44,398 bases of DNA, from the NCBI RefSeq assembly GCF_000787855.1, contig NZ_BBPQ01000036.1:36604-81001 (forward strand). Direction: 5' to 3'. Both the position numbers and the translations under genes were made by a program. The notes under the pieces were generated by a model. That model was not told the DNA's origin and searched no databases. It saw only the letters and a program-made list of their open reading frames with translations. Positions 9,413 through 18,646 of this stretch are shown here, piece by piece. Origin of the DNA: Streptacidiphilus anmyonensis (GTDB lineage: Bacteria > Actinomycetota > Actinomycetes > Streptomycetales > Streptomycetaceae). Numbering within the stretch: position 1 is the stretch's first letter; every line of letters begins with the position of its first letter.

Positions 9413-12400
9413 TCATGCCTGCCGGACCCGGTACCAGGGGAGCTGGCTCGCCCAGCGGACCTGGGGGGTCGCGACGGGCTCGGTGCGCGCCGGCTGGGCG
9501 CCGTCGACGGCCAGGAGCAGGCCGGGTGGCAGACCGCCCGTGGGCAGCCGGGCGCCGTCGACGCCGTACAGCCAGAGCGAGGTGAGCCCGGGGAAGACCC
9601 GGGAGAGCTCGGGCAGCAGCTCCACCCGGCGCGGGTTCCGCACCCGCAGCGCGGTGACCTGGGGCAGGGGTTCGAGCGGGAGCAGACTGCCGAGGTCGAG
9701 GTCGTCCAGGTCGAGCGCGGTGATCCGGCCGTGCTCTCGGAGCGCGGCCCAGCCCTCGGGCAGGAGGTCCCTGGCCATCACCCGGAGCGAGCCCAGTGCC
9801 GGAGCCCGCAGGATCCCCCGCAGCTCCCCGGGCAGGAAGTCGAGGATCGACCCGGCGTCGGCCAGGCTCAGGTGGGTGAGCCGGGGCATCCGCCCCAGCG
9901 CGGACCAGGACGCGGTTCCCGGGCAGCCGAGGATGATGACCCGCTCGATCGCCGTGTCCGCGAGCGGCGCCAGGTCCAGTTCGCCCGAGCAGTTGAGCAT
10001 CATCACCTGCTCCAGCTCCGGCGCGTCACGCAGGAACGACAGGTCGGTCGCCCGCGGGTTCTCGTGCAGCCGCCACTCGACCAGCGCCGCGGCGGGCAGC
10101 ATCTCGACGACGTCCTGCGGCAGGTCTCCCGAGTACTCCACCCGCCGGACCTCGGACAGGTTCGCGGCGGCGAACTCCGCCTCGGCCCGGCTGCTGATCA
10201 CCAGTCTGAGGTCGGGGGAGCGGTCCAGTCGTGCGATGACCTCGCGGCCGTACTGCTCGGTGTCGTAGTTCCGCCAGGAGTAGGCCAGCTGGGCGCGCAC
10301 GTCCAGGTGCGGGTGGTCCGCGTAGGCGGCCAGCAGCGGCAGGGCGCGCTCGTTGAATATGTTGCCCGCGCAGACGACGACGGCGTGGGCCGTCTCGTCG
10401 TCCAGGCCCTCCGGGCCGGGCAGCAGCTCCAGGACCACCGGGCCCGCCGAGGCCAGCTGCCGCGCCTCCGTCACGCTGCGCGGCGGCACCAGCGCCGTGG
10501 CGGCCGTCGTCACGGCCTCGCGGACGGCGGGGTCGAGTTCGACGGCCGTGTCCAGGCAGGCGGCCGCCAGCAGCCGCAGGCGGTGGGCGTGCTGTGGTTC
10601 GTCCTGCGCGCGGCGCAGGACGCGGGTGAGCAGGTCCGCGCGCTCGCGCGGGCGGGCGTGGCCCACGGCGAGGCGGATCACGTCCTCCCACTGGTCCTCG
10701 TGGGCGCGCTCGACCAGCAGCGGGACGTCGCCCTCCTCGACCGCCGCCTGCGCGCCGAGGTAGTCCTGGAACGTCCGGTGCACGAAGTCGACCGCCCCCG
10801 GCGCCGGTTCGCGCAGCAGCCCGCTGCGGACCAGCAGGTGCCGCAGCACCTGCTCGGCGTCGCCCTGGATCTGCGGCATCTGCGGCAGCGCGTGCTCGAT
10901 CCGGGCCAGCGCCTGGGACCGGGACAGCTCCGACTGCCCGTTGCGGATCAGCCAGTAGGCGAGCTTCTGCAGCAGCGCCTGCTGCTGCGCCTCGCCCAGG
11001 GCGAGGCCCTCCGAGGCGGGGTCGACGCCGCGTTCCTCGTCGCGGCGGACCAGCAGCATCTCCAGGGCCGCGTCGTACAGGGCCATCCGGCCGCTCGGCA
11101 GATGCCCCTGGCGGTCGGCGTTGAGCGCGCAGAGCAGGGAGCACATCAGCGGGTTGGTGGCGAGGCGGCCGAGGTCCTGCTTGCGGCCGACGGCCTCCGT
11201 CAGCACGCTCCGCCAGCGCATGAGCCGCTCACCCTGCTCCTCGTCGTCGCCTGCCCCCGCCGCGGCCGCCGCGTGCCAGCGGTCGATGAACGACGTCACG
11301 TCGGCCCGGCTCATCGGCAGCAGGTCCAGCTCCGCGAAGCCCAGTTCGGCGAGCCAGCCCTCGCGGACGGCGGAGGGGCGGGTGGTGACCAGGCAGCGGA
11401 TGCCGGGGTAGGCGGCCAGCAGCCCGCTCAGCCACTCCCGCACCCGCCGCCGCTCGCTCGCCGGGGCCTCGTCGATCCCGTCGACGAGCAGCAGCACCCG
11501 GCCCTCGGCCATACGGTCGCTGACCCACCCCTCGGACCCGCGCGACCCGGCCAGCGGGTTCCCTGACGCCTTCAGGAACTCCTCGGGCCCCGGCAGCGCC
11601 TGCCCGGGCCGGGCCAGCGCGCGCAGCCGCAGCAGGATCGGCGTGCAGCCCTTGAACTGGTGCAGCTGCTCCGGGAGTTCGTCACGGGCGCAGAGCGTGG
11701 TGAGCCACTGCAGCAGGGTCGTCTTGCCCGAGCCCGCGTTGCCGCGCAGCAGGATCCGCGGCTGCTGCGCGAGCGCGTCCTCCACGCGCCGTGCCGCCGG
11801 CCCGGCGTCCTCGTCGTCCTTGTCCCCGGCCGGGCGCTCGCTGCTGGTCAGTTCGAGGCTCAGGTAGGCGATGTCGAGCCGCCAGGTGCCGTCGCCGCGG
11901 CCGGAGCGGGTGACGCCGTAGATCCTGACCTTGTCCCACTCGCGGCCGAGGTAGGCGCGCAGGCGTTCCTCGAAGCTCTCGACGGGCGGCTGGAGGACGG
12001 TGTCGAGGAAGGCGACGTCGTTCCGCTCGAAGAGACGCCGGACCTCGACGTCCAGCACAAACTCCTCGCCGAGGGTCAGTTCGAGTCGCGCCTCCCCCCA
12101 CTGCCGCGGCACCGAACGCACGAGCCCGGCCAGGCAGTTGTCGAGGAAGACCGGCGCGCCGGACATCCCCGCCCAGGGCGAGCCGTCCTCCGAGGCCAGC
12201 GGCGCACCGTGCTCGCTGTCCAGCACGGCCCGCCCACTGATCAGTCCGCTGGCGGGCTTCAGCGTGCCGACGATCTGCTCGCTGTCCAGCCGTCGTCCGG
12301 CCGATCGCTGCGCCTGGGGGAACCCGATCGCCGTCGCCCCACGCCGCGCGGTGAGGCCGCGCAGAAGCCCCCAGGAGAGCCGCTCGAACCCCTGGGTCAC

Positions 12401-12640
12401 CGCCGTCGGCAGCAGTTCCTCCTCCGCCACCAGCAACGCGGCGTCGCACCGCTTGTCCTGCCGCCGCCAGACCACCCGGCAGGTCTTCGGCCCCCCGAAC
12501 CCCGGAATCGCCACCTGTGCCGTCGGCTCCTCGCCGACGACGTGCGCCGCCGTCAGCACCATCCACGGGCTCAGCAGGTAACCGCTGCCCTGGCTGTGGC
12601 CCAGCACGGCCGCGATGCGCTCGCGTTGAGGATGCGTCAC
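9413..12640 (-). CDS. Trypsin-like protease / NACHT NTPase / LRR-like repeat protein
   Basis: A 1075-residue NLR-like protein. Residues 1-200 form a trypsin-like domain with His33 (LTAAHVV), Asp66 (RCDAALLV) and Ser160 (GMSGAPVF), an apparently intact triad. There is no signal peptide, so it should act in the cytoplasm. The NACHT ATPase has Walker A GNAGSGKTT (300-308), Walker B LLLVDGIDEAP (about 383-393, with the NACHT-type D-x-x-D-E), sensor-1 TTRP (419-422) and the NPLMCSLLC helix (496-504). An alpha-helical stretch follows. From about 860 onward, LRR-like strands (VMMLNCS, LTHLSLADAG, ITALDLDDLDL, LTSLWLYG) suggest ligand sensing. The GTG start lies 8 bases after the Trypco2 stop, with GAGG overlapping that stop, so the pair is coupled. 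Similar architectures are assigned to biological conflict or antiphage defence. The trigger and substrate are unknown. Confidence 0.9.
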   Translation of the reverse strand: MTHPQRERIAAVLGHSQGSGYLLSPWMVLTAAHVVGEEPTAQVAIPGFGGPKTCRVVWRRQDKRCDAALLVAEEELLPTAVTQGFERLSWGLLRGLTARRGATAIGFPQAQRSAGRRLDSEQIVGTLKPASGLISGRAVLDSEHGAPLASEDGSPWAGMSGAPVFLDNCLAGLVRSVPRQWGEARLELTLGEEFVLDVEVRRLFERNDVAFLDTVLQPPVESFEERLRAYLGREWDKVRIYGVTRSGRGDGTWRLDIAYLSLELTSSERPAGDKDDEDAGPAARRVEDALAQQPRILLRGNAGSGKTTLLQWLTTLCARDELPEQLHQFKGCTPILLRLRALARPGQALPGPEEFLKASGNPLAGSRGSEGWVSDRMAEGRVLLLVDGIDEAPASERRRVREWLSGLLAAYPGIRCLVTTRPSAVREGWLAELGFAELDLLPMSRADVTSFIDRWHAAAAAGAGDDEEQGERLMRWRSVLTEAVGRKQDLGRLATNPLMCSLLCALNADRQGHLPSGRMALYDAALEMLLVRRDEERGVDPASEGLALGEAQQQALLQKLAYWLIRNGQSELSRSQALARIEHALPQMPQIQGDAEQVLRHLLVRSGLLREPAPGAVDFVHRTFQDYLGAQAAVEEGDVPLLVERAHEDQWEDVIRLAVGHARPRERADLLTRVLRRAQDEPQHAHRLRLLAAACLDTAVELDPAVREAVTTAATALVPPRSVTEARQLASAGPVVLELLPGPEGLDDETAHAVVVCAGNIFNERALPLLAAYADHPHLDVRAQLAYSWRNYDTEQYGREVIARLDRSPDLRLVISSRAEAEFAAANLSEVRRVEYSGDLPQDVVEMLPAAALVEWRLHENPRATDLSFLRDAPELEQVMMLNCSGELDLAPLADTAIERVIILGCPGTASWSALGRMPRLTHLSLADAGSILDFLPGELRGILRAPALGSLRVMARDLLPEGWAALREHGRITALDLDDLDLGSLLPLEPLPQVTALRVRNPRRVELLPELSRVFPGLTSLWLYGVDGARLPTGGLPPGLLLAVDGAQPARTEPVATPQVRWASQLPWYRVRQA

Positions 12641-12648
12641 GGCTGACC

Positions 12649-12966
12649 TCAGAAGCCGTCCAGGTCGGGGGCCTCGTCATTGCCGACGAGGACGTCCGCG
12701 CCGCTCGCCCGCCGCTTCGGCCTGAGCGTGACGCTGACCCGCTGCGTCTCGGCGCGCGTCTGGGCCGACTCGTAGCCGGCCGTCAGCACCCACGCCTTCA
12801 CGCCGCCCTTGGCCGTCCGGTCGTGGCTCAACTGGACGCCGAACTCCAGCTGTATGTCGCCGACTTCGAAGGCGAGCTCGGATCCGGCGCCGCGCTCGGC
12901 GGCGTCCACGAGCTGGCCGCGGATCGCCTCGATGGCGTCGGCGAGCTCGACGCGGTGTTCTCCCAT
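12649..12966 (-). CDS. Trypco2-type (trypsin co-occurring domain) partner protein
   Basis: A 105-residue cytoplasmic protein directly upstream of the trypsin-NACHT gene in the same operon. It reads ELADAIEAIRGQLVDAAE (helix), then LAFEVGDIQLEFGVQLSHD (strands), KGGVKAWVLTAG and QRVSVTLRPKR, with an acidic tail DEAPDLDGF. This layout matches the Trypco2 domain, a small alpha/beta domain known from comparative genomics to sit next to trypsin-like and STAND/NACHT conflict proteins. It may be an inhibitor, adaptor or cleavage target of the protease, which is inference. ATG 12966 was chosen because the conserved helix begins at once. The promoter must lie in 12967-13120, shared with the divergent secreted-protein gene. 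Confidence 0.82.
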   Translation of the reverse strand: MGEHRVELADAIEAIRGQLVDAAERGAGSELAFEVGDIQLEFGVQLSHDRTAKGGVKAWVLTAGYESAQTRAETQRVSVTLRPKRRASGADVLVGNDEAPDLDGF

Positions 12967-13120
12967 GCCGCAATGATCCCCGAAGTCCGCTCCGGGGAAC
13001 GAGTTTTCGGCTGTTGCGAAGCGGTGACAGGACAGCGATCGGGTGCGAACGGCCGTCGGCGAGGATTTCGGTGTCGCCGGGAGGGCGGCCATCGAAATGC
13101 GCGTATGTGGGGGTTGGTTC

Positions 13121-14083
13121 ATGTCCGTTCGCCGCAAGGTTCTCAGCCTGGCCGCCGTTGTCGCCGCGGGCTCCGCGGCCGTCGCCCTGCCGGGGGCGGC
13201 GCAGGCCGCTCAGCCCGCGAAGGCGGCCGCCGCGAAGAGCCCGCTGGTGATGACGCTGGGTCGGATCCAGTCCGGCCCGCTGATGCCCGGCGGGGCGGCG
13301 AAGGTCTTCGACCTGTCCGTCACCAACACCTCCGGCCGGGCCGTGGCGTTCGGCAGCGAGCTCGGCGGCGGGCCGCACGGGGCGCTCGCGGTCGACGGGA
13401 CCGACGTGAAGCTGAGCGTCACGCCCGTCCACGCGCCCGCGACGGGCCTGACCTTCGGGGGGCAGGACGGCGGGCTGCTCGGCTCGTTCTTCCCCAAGGG
13501 CGGCCAGTTCGGCAGCACCTTCACGCTGCCGGCGCACGCCACCTACACCTGGAAGGTCAGCCTGGCCGCGACCAAGGCGTGGCCGGTCAACGACGACCGC
13601 CTCTTCTTCGGCCTCAACGTGGCCACTCCGGACGGCCACGACTCGGCCGGCCGGCAGCTGAACCTCCAGGTCGGCACCGCCCACACGGGCGGTCCGATCG
13701 TGCAGACGCTCACCGGCGGCAACGTCGTGGCGCCGGGCAAGCCGCTCGTGCTGCGCTACACGCTGACCAACCGCACCGGCGCCGCGGTCGCGCAGTCGCT
13801 GCAGCCGGGCGTGCTCGAGGAGCTGCCGGGCAGTGGCTCGCTGAACGTGACGCTCGCCTACGACGTGTGGCAGAACGGCCGTTGGGTGCAGGTCGGCACC
13901 GACGGGGCCGGTCTGCCCAAGCTGCCCGCCCACTGGGCGAACGGTGCGAGCGCCGGCTACACGATCCGGGTGCGTGTGACCCACTGGGACGCCGGGGCGC
14001 CGACGTCCCAGAAGGTGATCGTCTCGGCCTCCTACGACCCGTTCGAGACCTCCGCCGACCGCACGGTGACGGTCACCCACTGA
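13121..14083 (+). CDS. Secreted hypothetical protein
   Basis: A 320-residue exported protein of unknown function. A typical Sec signal peptide covers about residues 1-29 (MSVRRKVLSL, Ala/Val core, ending AAQA). The mature part is Gly/Thr/Val-rich with beta-sandwich character: DLSVTNTSGRAVAFGS, LVLRYTLTNRTGAAV and VSASYDPFETSADRTV resemble Ig-like or conserved repeat folds. It contains no cysteines and no C-terminal anchor, so release to the medium is likely. The open frame extends upstream to 13043, but ATG 13121 begins the signal peptide and has a GGGGG tract nearby. It is transcribed divergently from the Trypco2-NACHT operon. Confidence 0.8.
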   Translation: MSVRRKVLSLAAVVAAGSAAVALPGAAQAAQPAKAAAAKSPLVMTLGRIQSGPLMPGGAAKVFDLSVTNTSGRAVAFGSELGGGPHGALAVDGTDVKLSVTPVHAPATGLTFGGQDGGLLGSFFPKGGQFGSTFTLPAHATYTWKVSLAATKAWPVNDDRLFFGLNVATPDGHDSAGRQLNLQVGTAHTGGPIVQTLTGGNVVAPGKPLVLRYTLTNRTGAAVAQSLQPGVLEELPGSGSLNVTLAYDVWQNGRWVQVGTDGAGLPKLPAHWANGASAGYTIRVRVTHWDAGAPTSQKVIVSASYDPFETSADRTVTVTH

Positions 14084-14120
14084 CCGGGGACGGCTGAGGC
14101 GGTCGCTCAGGACCGCGTGT

Positions 14121-15233
14121 TCAGGACTCCGCGCCCTGGGCGATCGCCTCGGCCACCTCCTCGACGCGGGCGTTCTCCTCGGCGGCGAAGCGCTCCGCGT
14201 CGAGCTGTTCGGCGATCTCCTCGTCCTGCTGCATCAGCGCGTCGAGGTTGGAGTCGCCCATGTCGAAGACGCCCATGTCGAGGTAGGCCTGCTGGAGCTT
14301 CGGCCCCCACAGGCCGATGTCCTTGACGCAGGGCACGATCCGCGAGAACAGCAGCTTGCGGAAGAACTGCAGGTACTCGCTGTTCTCGCTGAGCTCCTCC
14401 GCGTCCTTCCTCGGGATGCCGAAGTTCTCCAGCACCTCGACGCCGCGCAGCCGGTCGCGCATCAGGTAGCAGCCCTCGATGACGAACTCCTCGCGCTCGG
14501 CGAGCTCCGTCGCCGAGAGCTCGGAGTAGTAGTCGCGCAGCGCCATCCGGCCGAAGGCGACATGGCGGGCCTCGTCCTGCATCACGTAGGCGAGCAGCTG
14601 CTTGGGCAGCGGCTTGCTGGTGGTGTCGCGCAGCATGCCGAACGCGGCCAGGGCCAGGCCCTCGATCAGCACCTGCATGCCGAGGTAGGGCATGTCCCAG
14701 CGGGAGTCGCGCAGGGTGTCGCCGAGGAGCGACTGCAGGTTGTCGTTGATCGGGTAGAGCATGCCGATCTTCTCGTGCAGGAAGCGCGAGTACAGCTCGA
14801 CATGGCGGGCCTCGTCCATGGTCTGGGTGGCCGAGTAGAACTTCGCGTCCATGTCCGGCACCGACTCCACGATGCGGGCCGCGCAGACCATCGCGCCCTG
14901 CTCACCGTGGAGGAACTGGCTGAACTGCCAGGAGGCGTAGTGCCGGCGCAGGTCGGCGCGGTCGGCCTCGCTCATCTTGTCCCAGTACCGCGAGCCGTAG
15001 AGGGTCATCGCCTCGTCGGGGACGCCCAGCGGGTCGTACGGGTCCACCTCGAGGGACCAGTCGATGCGCTTGACCTGGTCCCACTGCTTGTCCTTGCCCT
15101 TCTGGTACAGGTTCAGCAGTCGTTCGCGGCCCTCGTCGTACTCCCAGTTGAACCGGGCGGAGCCGGAGGCCGGGACGGTCCACTGACCGCCCTCCCCCGC
15201 GGGCTTGGTGGTGTACAGGTCGTACGTCGACAT
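14121..15233 (-). CDS. Ferritin-like diiron protein
   Basis: A 370-residue cytoplasmic four-helix protein with duplicated diiron ligands. Glu111 (LHGEQGAMV) and Glu141/His144 (MDEARHVELYSRF) form one half; Glu191 (LIEGLALAAFG) and Glu221/His224 (QDEARHVAFGRM) the other. The repeated DEARHV phrase is characteristic of ferritin-like, AurF/R2-like proteins. A non-haem diiron oxidase or oxygenase is likely, but the substrate is unknown. ATG 15233 has AAGGAG 7 bases upstream. The gene follows the TetR gene in the same direction, with a 163-base spacer that holds a near-perfect operator, so it is the probable regulated target. Confidence 0.87.
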   Translation of the reverse strand: MSTYDLYTTKPAGEGGQWTVPASGSARFNWEYDEGRERLLNLYQKGKDKQWDQVKRIDWSLEVDPYDPLGVPDEAMTLYGSRYWDKMSEADRADLRRHYASWQFSQFLHGEQGAMVCAARIVESVPDMDAKFYSATQTMDEARHVELYSRFLHEKIGMLYPINDNLQSLLGDTLRDSRWDMPYLGMQVLIEGLALAAFGMLRDTTSKPLPKQLLAYVMQDEARHVAFGRMALRDYYSELSATELAEREEFVIEGCYLMRDRLRGVEVLENFGIPRKDAEELSENSEYLQFFRKLLFSRIVPCVKDIGLWGPKLQQAYLDMGVFDMGDSNLDALMQQDEEIAEQLDAERFAAEENARVEEVAEAIAQGAES

Positions 15234-15290
15234 TGACTCGCTCCTTGGACGCCGGAAGGGCTCCTCAGGAGCGTCACATGGCAATACCAA

Positions 15291-15308
15291 CCGGTCAACG
15301 GCGACCGG
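15291..15308. promoter_or_regulatory. Inverted repeat upstream of the ferritin-like gene
   Basis: CCGGTC (15291-15296) and GACCGG (15303-15308) form a 6-bp palindrome with a 6-base spacer. It lies near a minus-strand TTGACC that could be a -35 element. Confidence 0.35.
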
Positions 15309-15355
15309 GCACAGGGAGCGGGCACTGTGCACCGCAGGTTCCTTGTGGCACCCGA

Positions 15356-15376
15356 GTATTGACTCGGTGTCAATAC
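15356..15376. promoter_or_regulatory. Palindromic operator, probable TetR binding site
   Basis: GTATTGAC (15356-15363), a 5-base spacer, then GTCAATAC (15369-15376): a perfect 8-bp dyad. It lies between the TetR gene and the ferritin-like gene. The minus-strand TTGACA within it could be a -35, so binding would block transcription of the ferritin-like gene. Confidence 0.65.
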
Positions 15377-15396
15377 CGGGCGTAAGGGCGCGCCCG

Positions 15397-16008
15397 CTAC
15401 GCCTCGGTGGCGATCTTGCCGATACGGTCGGCCACGTCGAGCGCGATCCTCAGCGCCGTCTCCCGGCGGGTCGCCTCGTCGGGGGCCTCGGGCAGGTCGC
15501 GCATCTCCTCCTCGCGCTCGTGCGCGTCGGCGACGAAGGCGGCGACGTTGATCGTCATCAGTGCGACGGTGGCGCGGACCCGGTCCTCGAAGGAGGGGCT
15601 GGGGCCCTGCATCAGCCGGGTGAGCACGATGATCCGGTCCTTGAAGGCGTTGCCGACCTCCAGCTCCCGGATCGCGGGCTGGTTCTCATGGAAGAACCGC
15701 AGGATCGGCTGCCGGTCGGCCATGCCCTCGGCGAAACGGCGAAGGATCTCGTCCCGGACGGCCGGGCTGTACTCCTGCTGCTGCCCCCAGGCGATGGTCT
15801 GCTCGATCGGCTCGGAGATCCGCGCGACGATGCCCGCGAGGATGTCCTCCTTGGTGCGGAAGTGGTAGTACAGCGCGGCCTTGGTGACCCCCAGCTGGTC
15901 GGCGATCTCGCGGAGCGAGGTCTTCTCGTAGCCGTGCTCCACGAAGAGCTCCAGAGCCACGTCGAGAATGCGCTCCCGGGTGTCCCCGCGGGGGGTCTGG
16001 GTGGTCAT
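15397..16008 (-). CDS. TetR/AcrR-family transcriptional regulator
   Basis: A 203-residue repressor. The N-terminal helix-turn-helix is textbook: RERILDVALELFVEHGYEKT, SLREIADQLGVTKAALYYHF, RTKEDIL (about 11-58). The C-terminal ligand-binding helices (from about 60) are family-specific and show no known ligand. It is transcribed toward the ferritin-like gene, and a perfect palindrome lies 20 bases beyond its stop codon. That suggests control of that gene more than of itself. Its own upstream region holds a weaker dyad, AGCACG/CGTGCT at 16057-16075, which could mediate autoregulation. ATG 16008 is the natural start. Confidence 0.93.
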   Translation of the reverse strand: MTTQTPRGDTRERILDVALELFVEHGYEKTSLREIADQLGVTKAALYYHFRTKEDILAGIVARISEPIEQTIAWGQQQEYSPAVRDEILRRFAEGMADRQPILRFFHENQPAIRELEVGNAFKDRIIVLTRLMQGPSPSFEDRVRATVALMTINVAAFVADAHEREEEMRDLPEAPDEATRRETALRIALDVADRIGKIATEA

Positions 16009-16056
16009 CGCTGTCTACTCGCTCCGCCGGATCAGCTGCGCTCCTCGCGCAGGACT

Positions 16057-16075
16057 AGCACGAGCTTAGCGTGCT
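16057..16075. promoter_or_regulatory. Dyad upstream of the TetR gene
   Basis: AGCACG (16057-16062) and CGTGCT (16070-16075) with a 7-base spacer, about 50 bases before the TetR start codon. The sequence differs from the dyad at 15356, so a shared regulator is not obvious. Confidence 0.3.
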
Positions 16076-16120
16076 CCGATCAGCGCTACTAGCCGGTCGG
16101 CAAGCAAGGTGGGGTCCGGA

Positions 16121-17002
16121 TCACGCCGGGAGCCGGTACACGCCCGCCGCGACCGGCTCCACGAGCCCGTCCGCGACCAGACCGTCCAGCGCCCGCGCCC
16201 GCTGCACGCCGTCCGACCACACCGCGTCCAGCTGCGCCTGCGTCACCGTCCCCGGCGCCTCCCGCAGCACGGCCAGCAGCTTCCCCCGCACCTGCCGGTC
16301 CGTCCCCTCGTAGCTCTGCCCGCGCCGCGCCGGCCCCTCCCACGGCGGCGATCCCGCCTGCCGCCAGGCGCAGCCGCGCGCCACCGGGCAGCGCGCGCAG
16401 TCCGGCGTCCGCGCCGTGCAGACCAGCGCGCCCAGCTCCATCACGGCCACGGCCCAGGTCGCTGCGGTCTCCGGATCGTCCGGCAGCAGCGCGGTCGCCG
16501 TCCGGCGCTCGGCGGCGGTGGTGGCGTTCGCCGGGTACTCCTGCCCCGAGACGGCACGGGCGAAGACGCGCCGCACGTTCGTGTCCAGGACCGCGTGCCG
16601 TTGACGGAACGCGAAGGAGGCGACGGCGGCGGCGGTGTACTCGCCGACCCCCGGCAGTGCGAGCAGCCGCGCGTGGTCGGCGGGGACCTCACCGCCGTGC
16701 TGCTCGGTGATCGCGGTCGCGGCGGCGTGCAGCCGCAGGGCCCTGCGGGGGTAGCCCAACCTCCCCCACGCCCGCACGGCCTCACCGGCCGGCTCCTTTG
16801 CGAGCGCCTTCGGCGTGGGCCAACGGCGCAGCCACTCCTCGTAGACGGGGAGCACCCGCTTGACGGGGGTCTGCTGCAGCATGAACTCGCTGACCATCAC
16901 CGCCCACGGCGAGGCGTCCTCCCGCCGCCACGGCAGATCCCGCGCGGAGACGGAGTACCAGGCGAGAACGGGACGGTGGAGGGAGTCAACGGCGCTATCC
17001 AT
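16121..17002 (-). CDS. mutY: A/G-specific adenine glycosylase
   Basis: Removes adenine mispaired with 8-oxoguanine or guanine (base-excision repair). It has 293 residues. Catalytic Glu39 sits in SEFMLQQTPV, the helix-hairpin-helix is ALPGVGEYTAAAV, and catalytic Asp140 lies in VLDTNVRRVF. The [4Fe-4S] ligands are Cys195, Cys202, Cys205 and Cys211 (C-x6-C-x2-C-x5-C). The C-terminal MutT-like oxoguanine-recognition domain of long MutY proteins is much reduced; the last 70 residues are short and winged-helix-like. ATG 17002 follows a minus-strand TAGACT by 10 bases and has no clear ribosome site, so the leader must be very short. Confidence 0.95.
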   Translation of the reverse strand: MDSAVDSLHRPVLAWYSVSARDLPWRREDASPWAVMVSEFMLQQTPVKRVLPVYEEWLRRWPTPKALAKEPAGEAVRAWGRLGYPRRALRLHAAATAITEQHGGEVPADHARLLALPGVGEYTAAAVASFAFRQRHAVLDTNVRRVFARAVSGQEYPANATTAAERRTATALLPDDPETAATWAVAVMELGALVCTARTPDCARCPVARGCAWRQAGSPPWEGPARRGQSYEGTDRQVRGKLLAVLREAPGTVTQAQLDAVWSDGVQRARALDGLVADGLVEPVAAGVYRLPA

Positions 17003-17153
17003 GGCAACGGCGAGTCTAGTTGCACGACGCCGGCCCCGGGACGCCTCCACCTCAGCCCTCGGCCCGGGGGCCCACCCGTCTTGCCCCGTCCACCCGCGGA
17101 CCGACCGTCTCGGCCTGCGGCAGGTCGGGCCGGGACAGGAAAGGCGTCGTTGG

Positions 17154-18646
17154 TCAGCCGCGCGTCTGGAGGTGGAGGTTGAGGGTCTGGGTCAACCAGT
17201 TGCGCTGGGTGGGCTCGTGGAACGGGGTGCCGCTCAGGGGTAGGCGGACCAGGAAGCGGGTGCCGGCGCCGCCGGGGGCGTCGGAGACGGAGACGGTGCC
17301 GCCGTGCAGCGCGGCCTGCTGGGCGACGAGGGTCAGCCCCAGCCCGGAGCCCGGGCTCTCCGCGCCTCGGACGAACCGTTCGAAGACCTCCGCCCGCCGC
17401 TGCGGCGGGATGCCGGGCCCGCGGTCGTCCACCGTCAGTACCGCCTCCGGCCCGACGACGACCAGCCCGACCGAGACCTGGGCCGGCCGGCCCGGCAGGT
17501 GCCCGTGCACGGCCGCGTTGGTCAGCAGATTGGTCACCAGGATCTTCAGGCCCGGCTCCCACGCCCGCACCCGCACGCCGTAGCCGCCCGAGAAGCTCAG
17601 GAACGCCTCCGGCCTCGCCCGGCCCACGGCCGCCACGCACGAGTCGACCAGTTCGCCCAGGTCCAGCTCCGTGAACGCGTCGGCCTCGACCAGGTCGCCG
17701 CGGGCCAGCGTGCGCAGTGCGGTCAGCAGTTCCAGCAGCCGCCCGTGCTCCACGCGCAGATCGGTGACGACCTCCGCCCGCTCGCCGACCGGGAGGTCGG
17801 GATGCGCGGCGAGGACGTCGAGGTTGGTCTGCATCGACATCAGCGGCGTGCGCAGCTCGTGGGAGGCCGCGGAGGCGAACGCGCGGGCCGTCTCCAGCGC
17901 CTCGCCCGTCCGCGTGGCCTGCTCGTCGTAGCGGGCGAGGACGGTGCGCAGCGCCGTCGCGAGGTCGTCGACCTCGGTGACGCCGGAGGCGTCGTGCCGG
18001 AAGGCGGCCGCGCCGCCGCTCGGGTCGAGCGCGGACGCCTGGGCTGCGAGCGTGCGCAGCGAGCGGGTGGCGCGGCGGGCGAGCGCCAGCGTCAGCAGGC
18101 CCGCCAGCGGGACCGCCGCCAAGGCGGCGAACAGCACGTTGGTGCGGACGGTCGCGAGCTGGGTGTTGACCGAGCTGTCGGGGGAGAAGACCCAGAGCGT
18201 GCCGCCGGCGCCGGGGAGGGAGACGCCGACGGCCCGGAAGCCGGGCAGGCTGACGGGCGTGCCGGTGGGCTGCGGGAGCGGGACGTTCGCGCCCGGCCTC
18301 GGTCCGCCGTCCAGGGCGACGCCGCCCTGGTTGTCCAGTACCAGCACGCCCGCGTCCAGCGCGGCGGACAGGACCTGCCGGTTGCGGAGCCGCTCGACGT
18401 TCGGCCGCCCGTTCTGCGCGGCGTTGAGGACGCTGCGGACGTCCGGCTGGAGGGCGACCGCGAGGGTGCGCAGCCGGGAGTTCTGCTGCTGCCGCAGGTC
18501 GTGGCCGACGAGGCCGACCAGCAGCGCGCCGAGTGCCAGCACCACCAGCGGCACGGTCAGCGCCACCCACAGGGCCAGCCGCGTCGAGAGCTTCATCTGC
18601 CTGCCCTGCTTCGGATGCTTCAACTGCTTCATCTGCTTCGGCTGCC

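Noticed and set aside
9413-12966. Recently acquired genomic island
   Set aside because: G+C and codon bias match the neighbours, and no tRNA, integrase, repeats or insertion element flank the operon.
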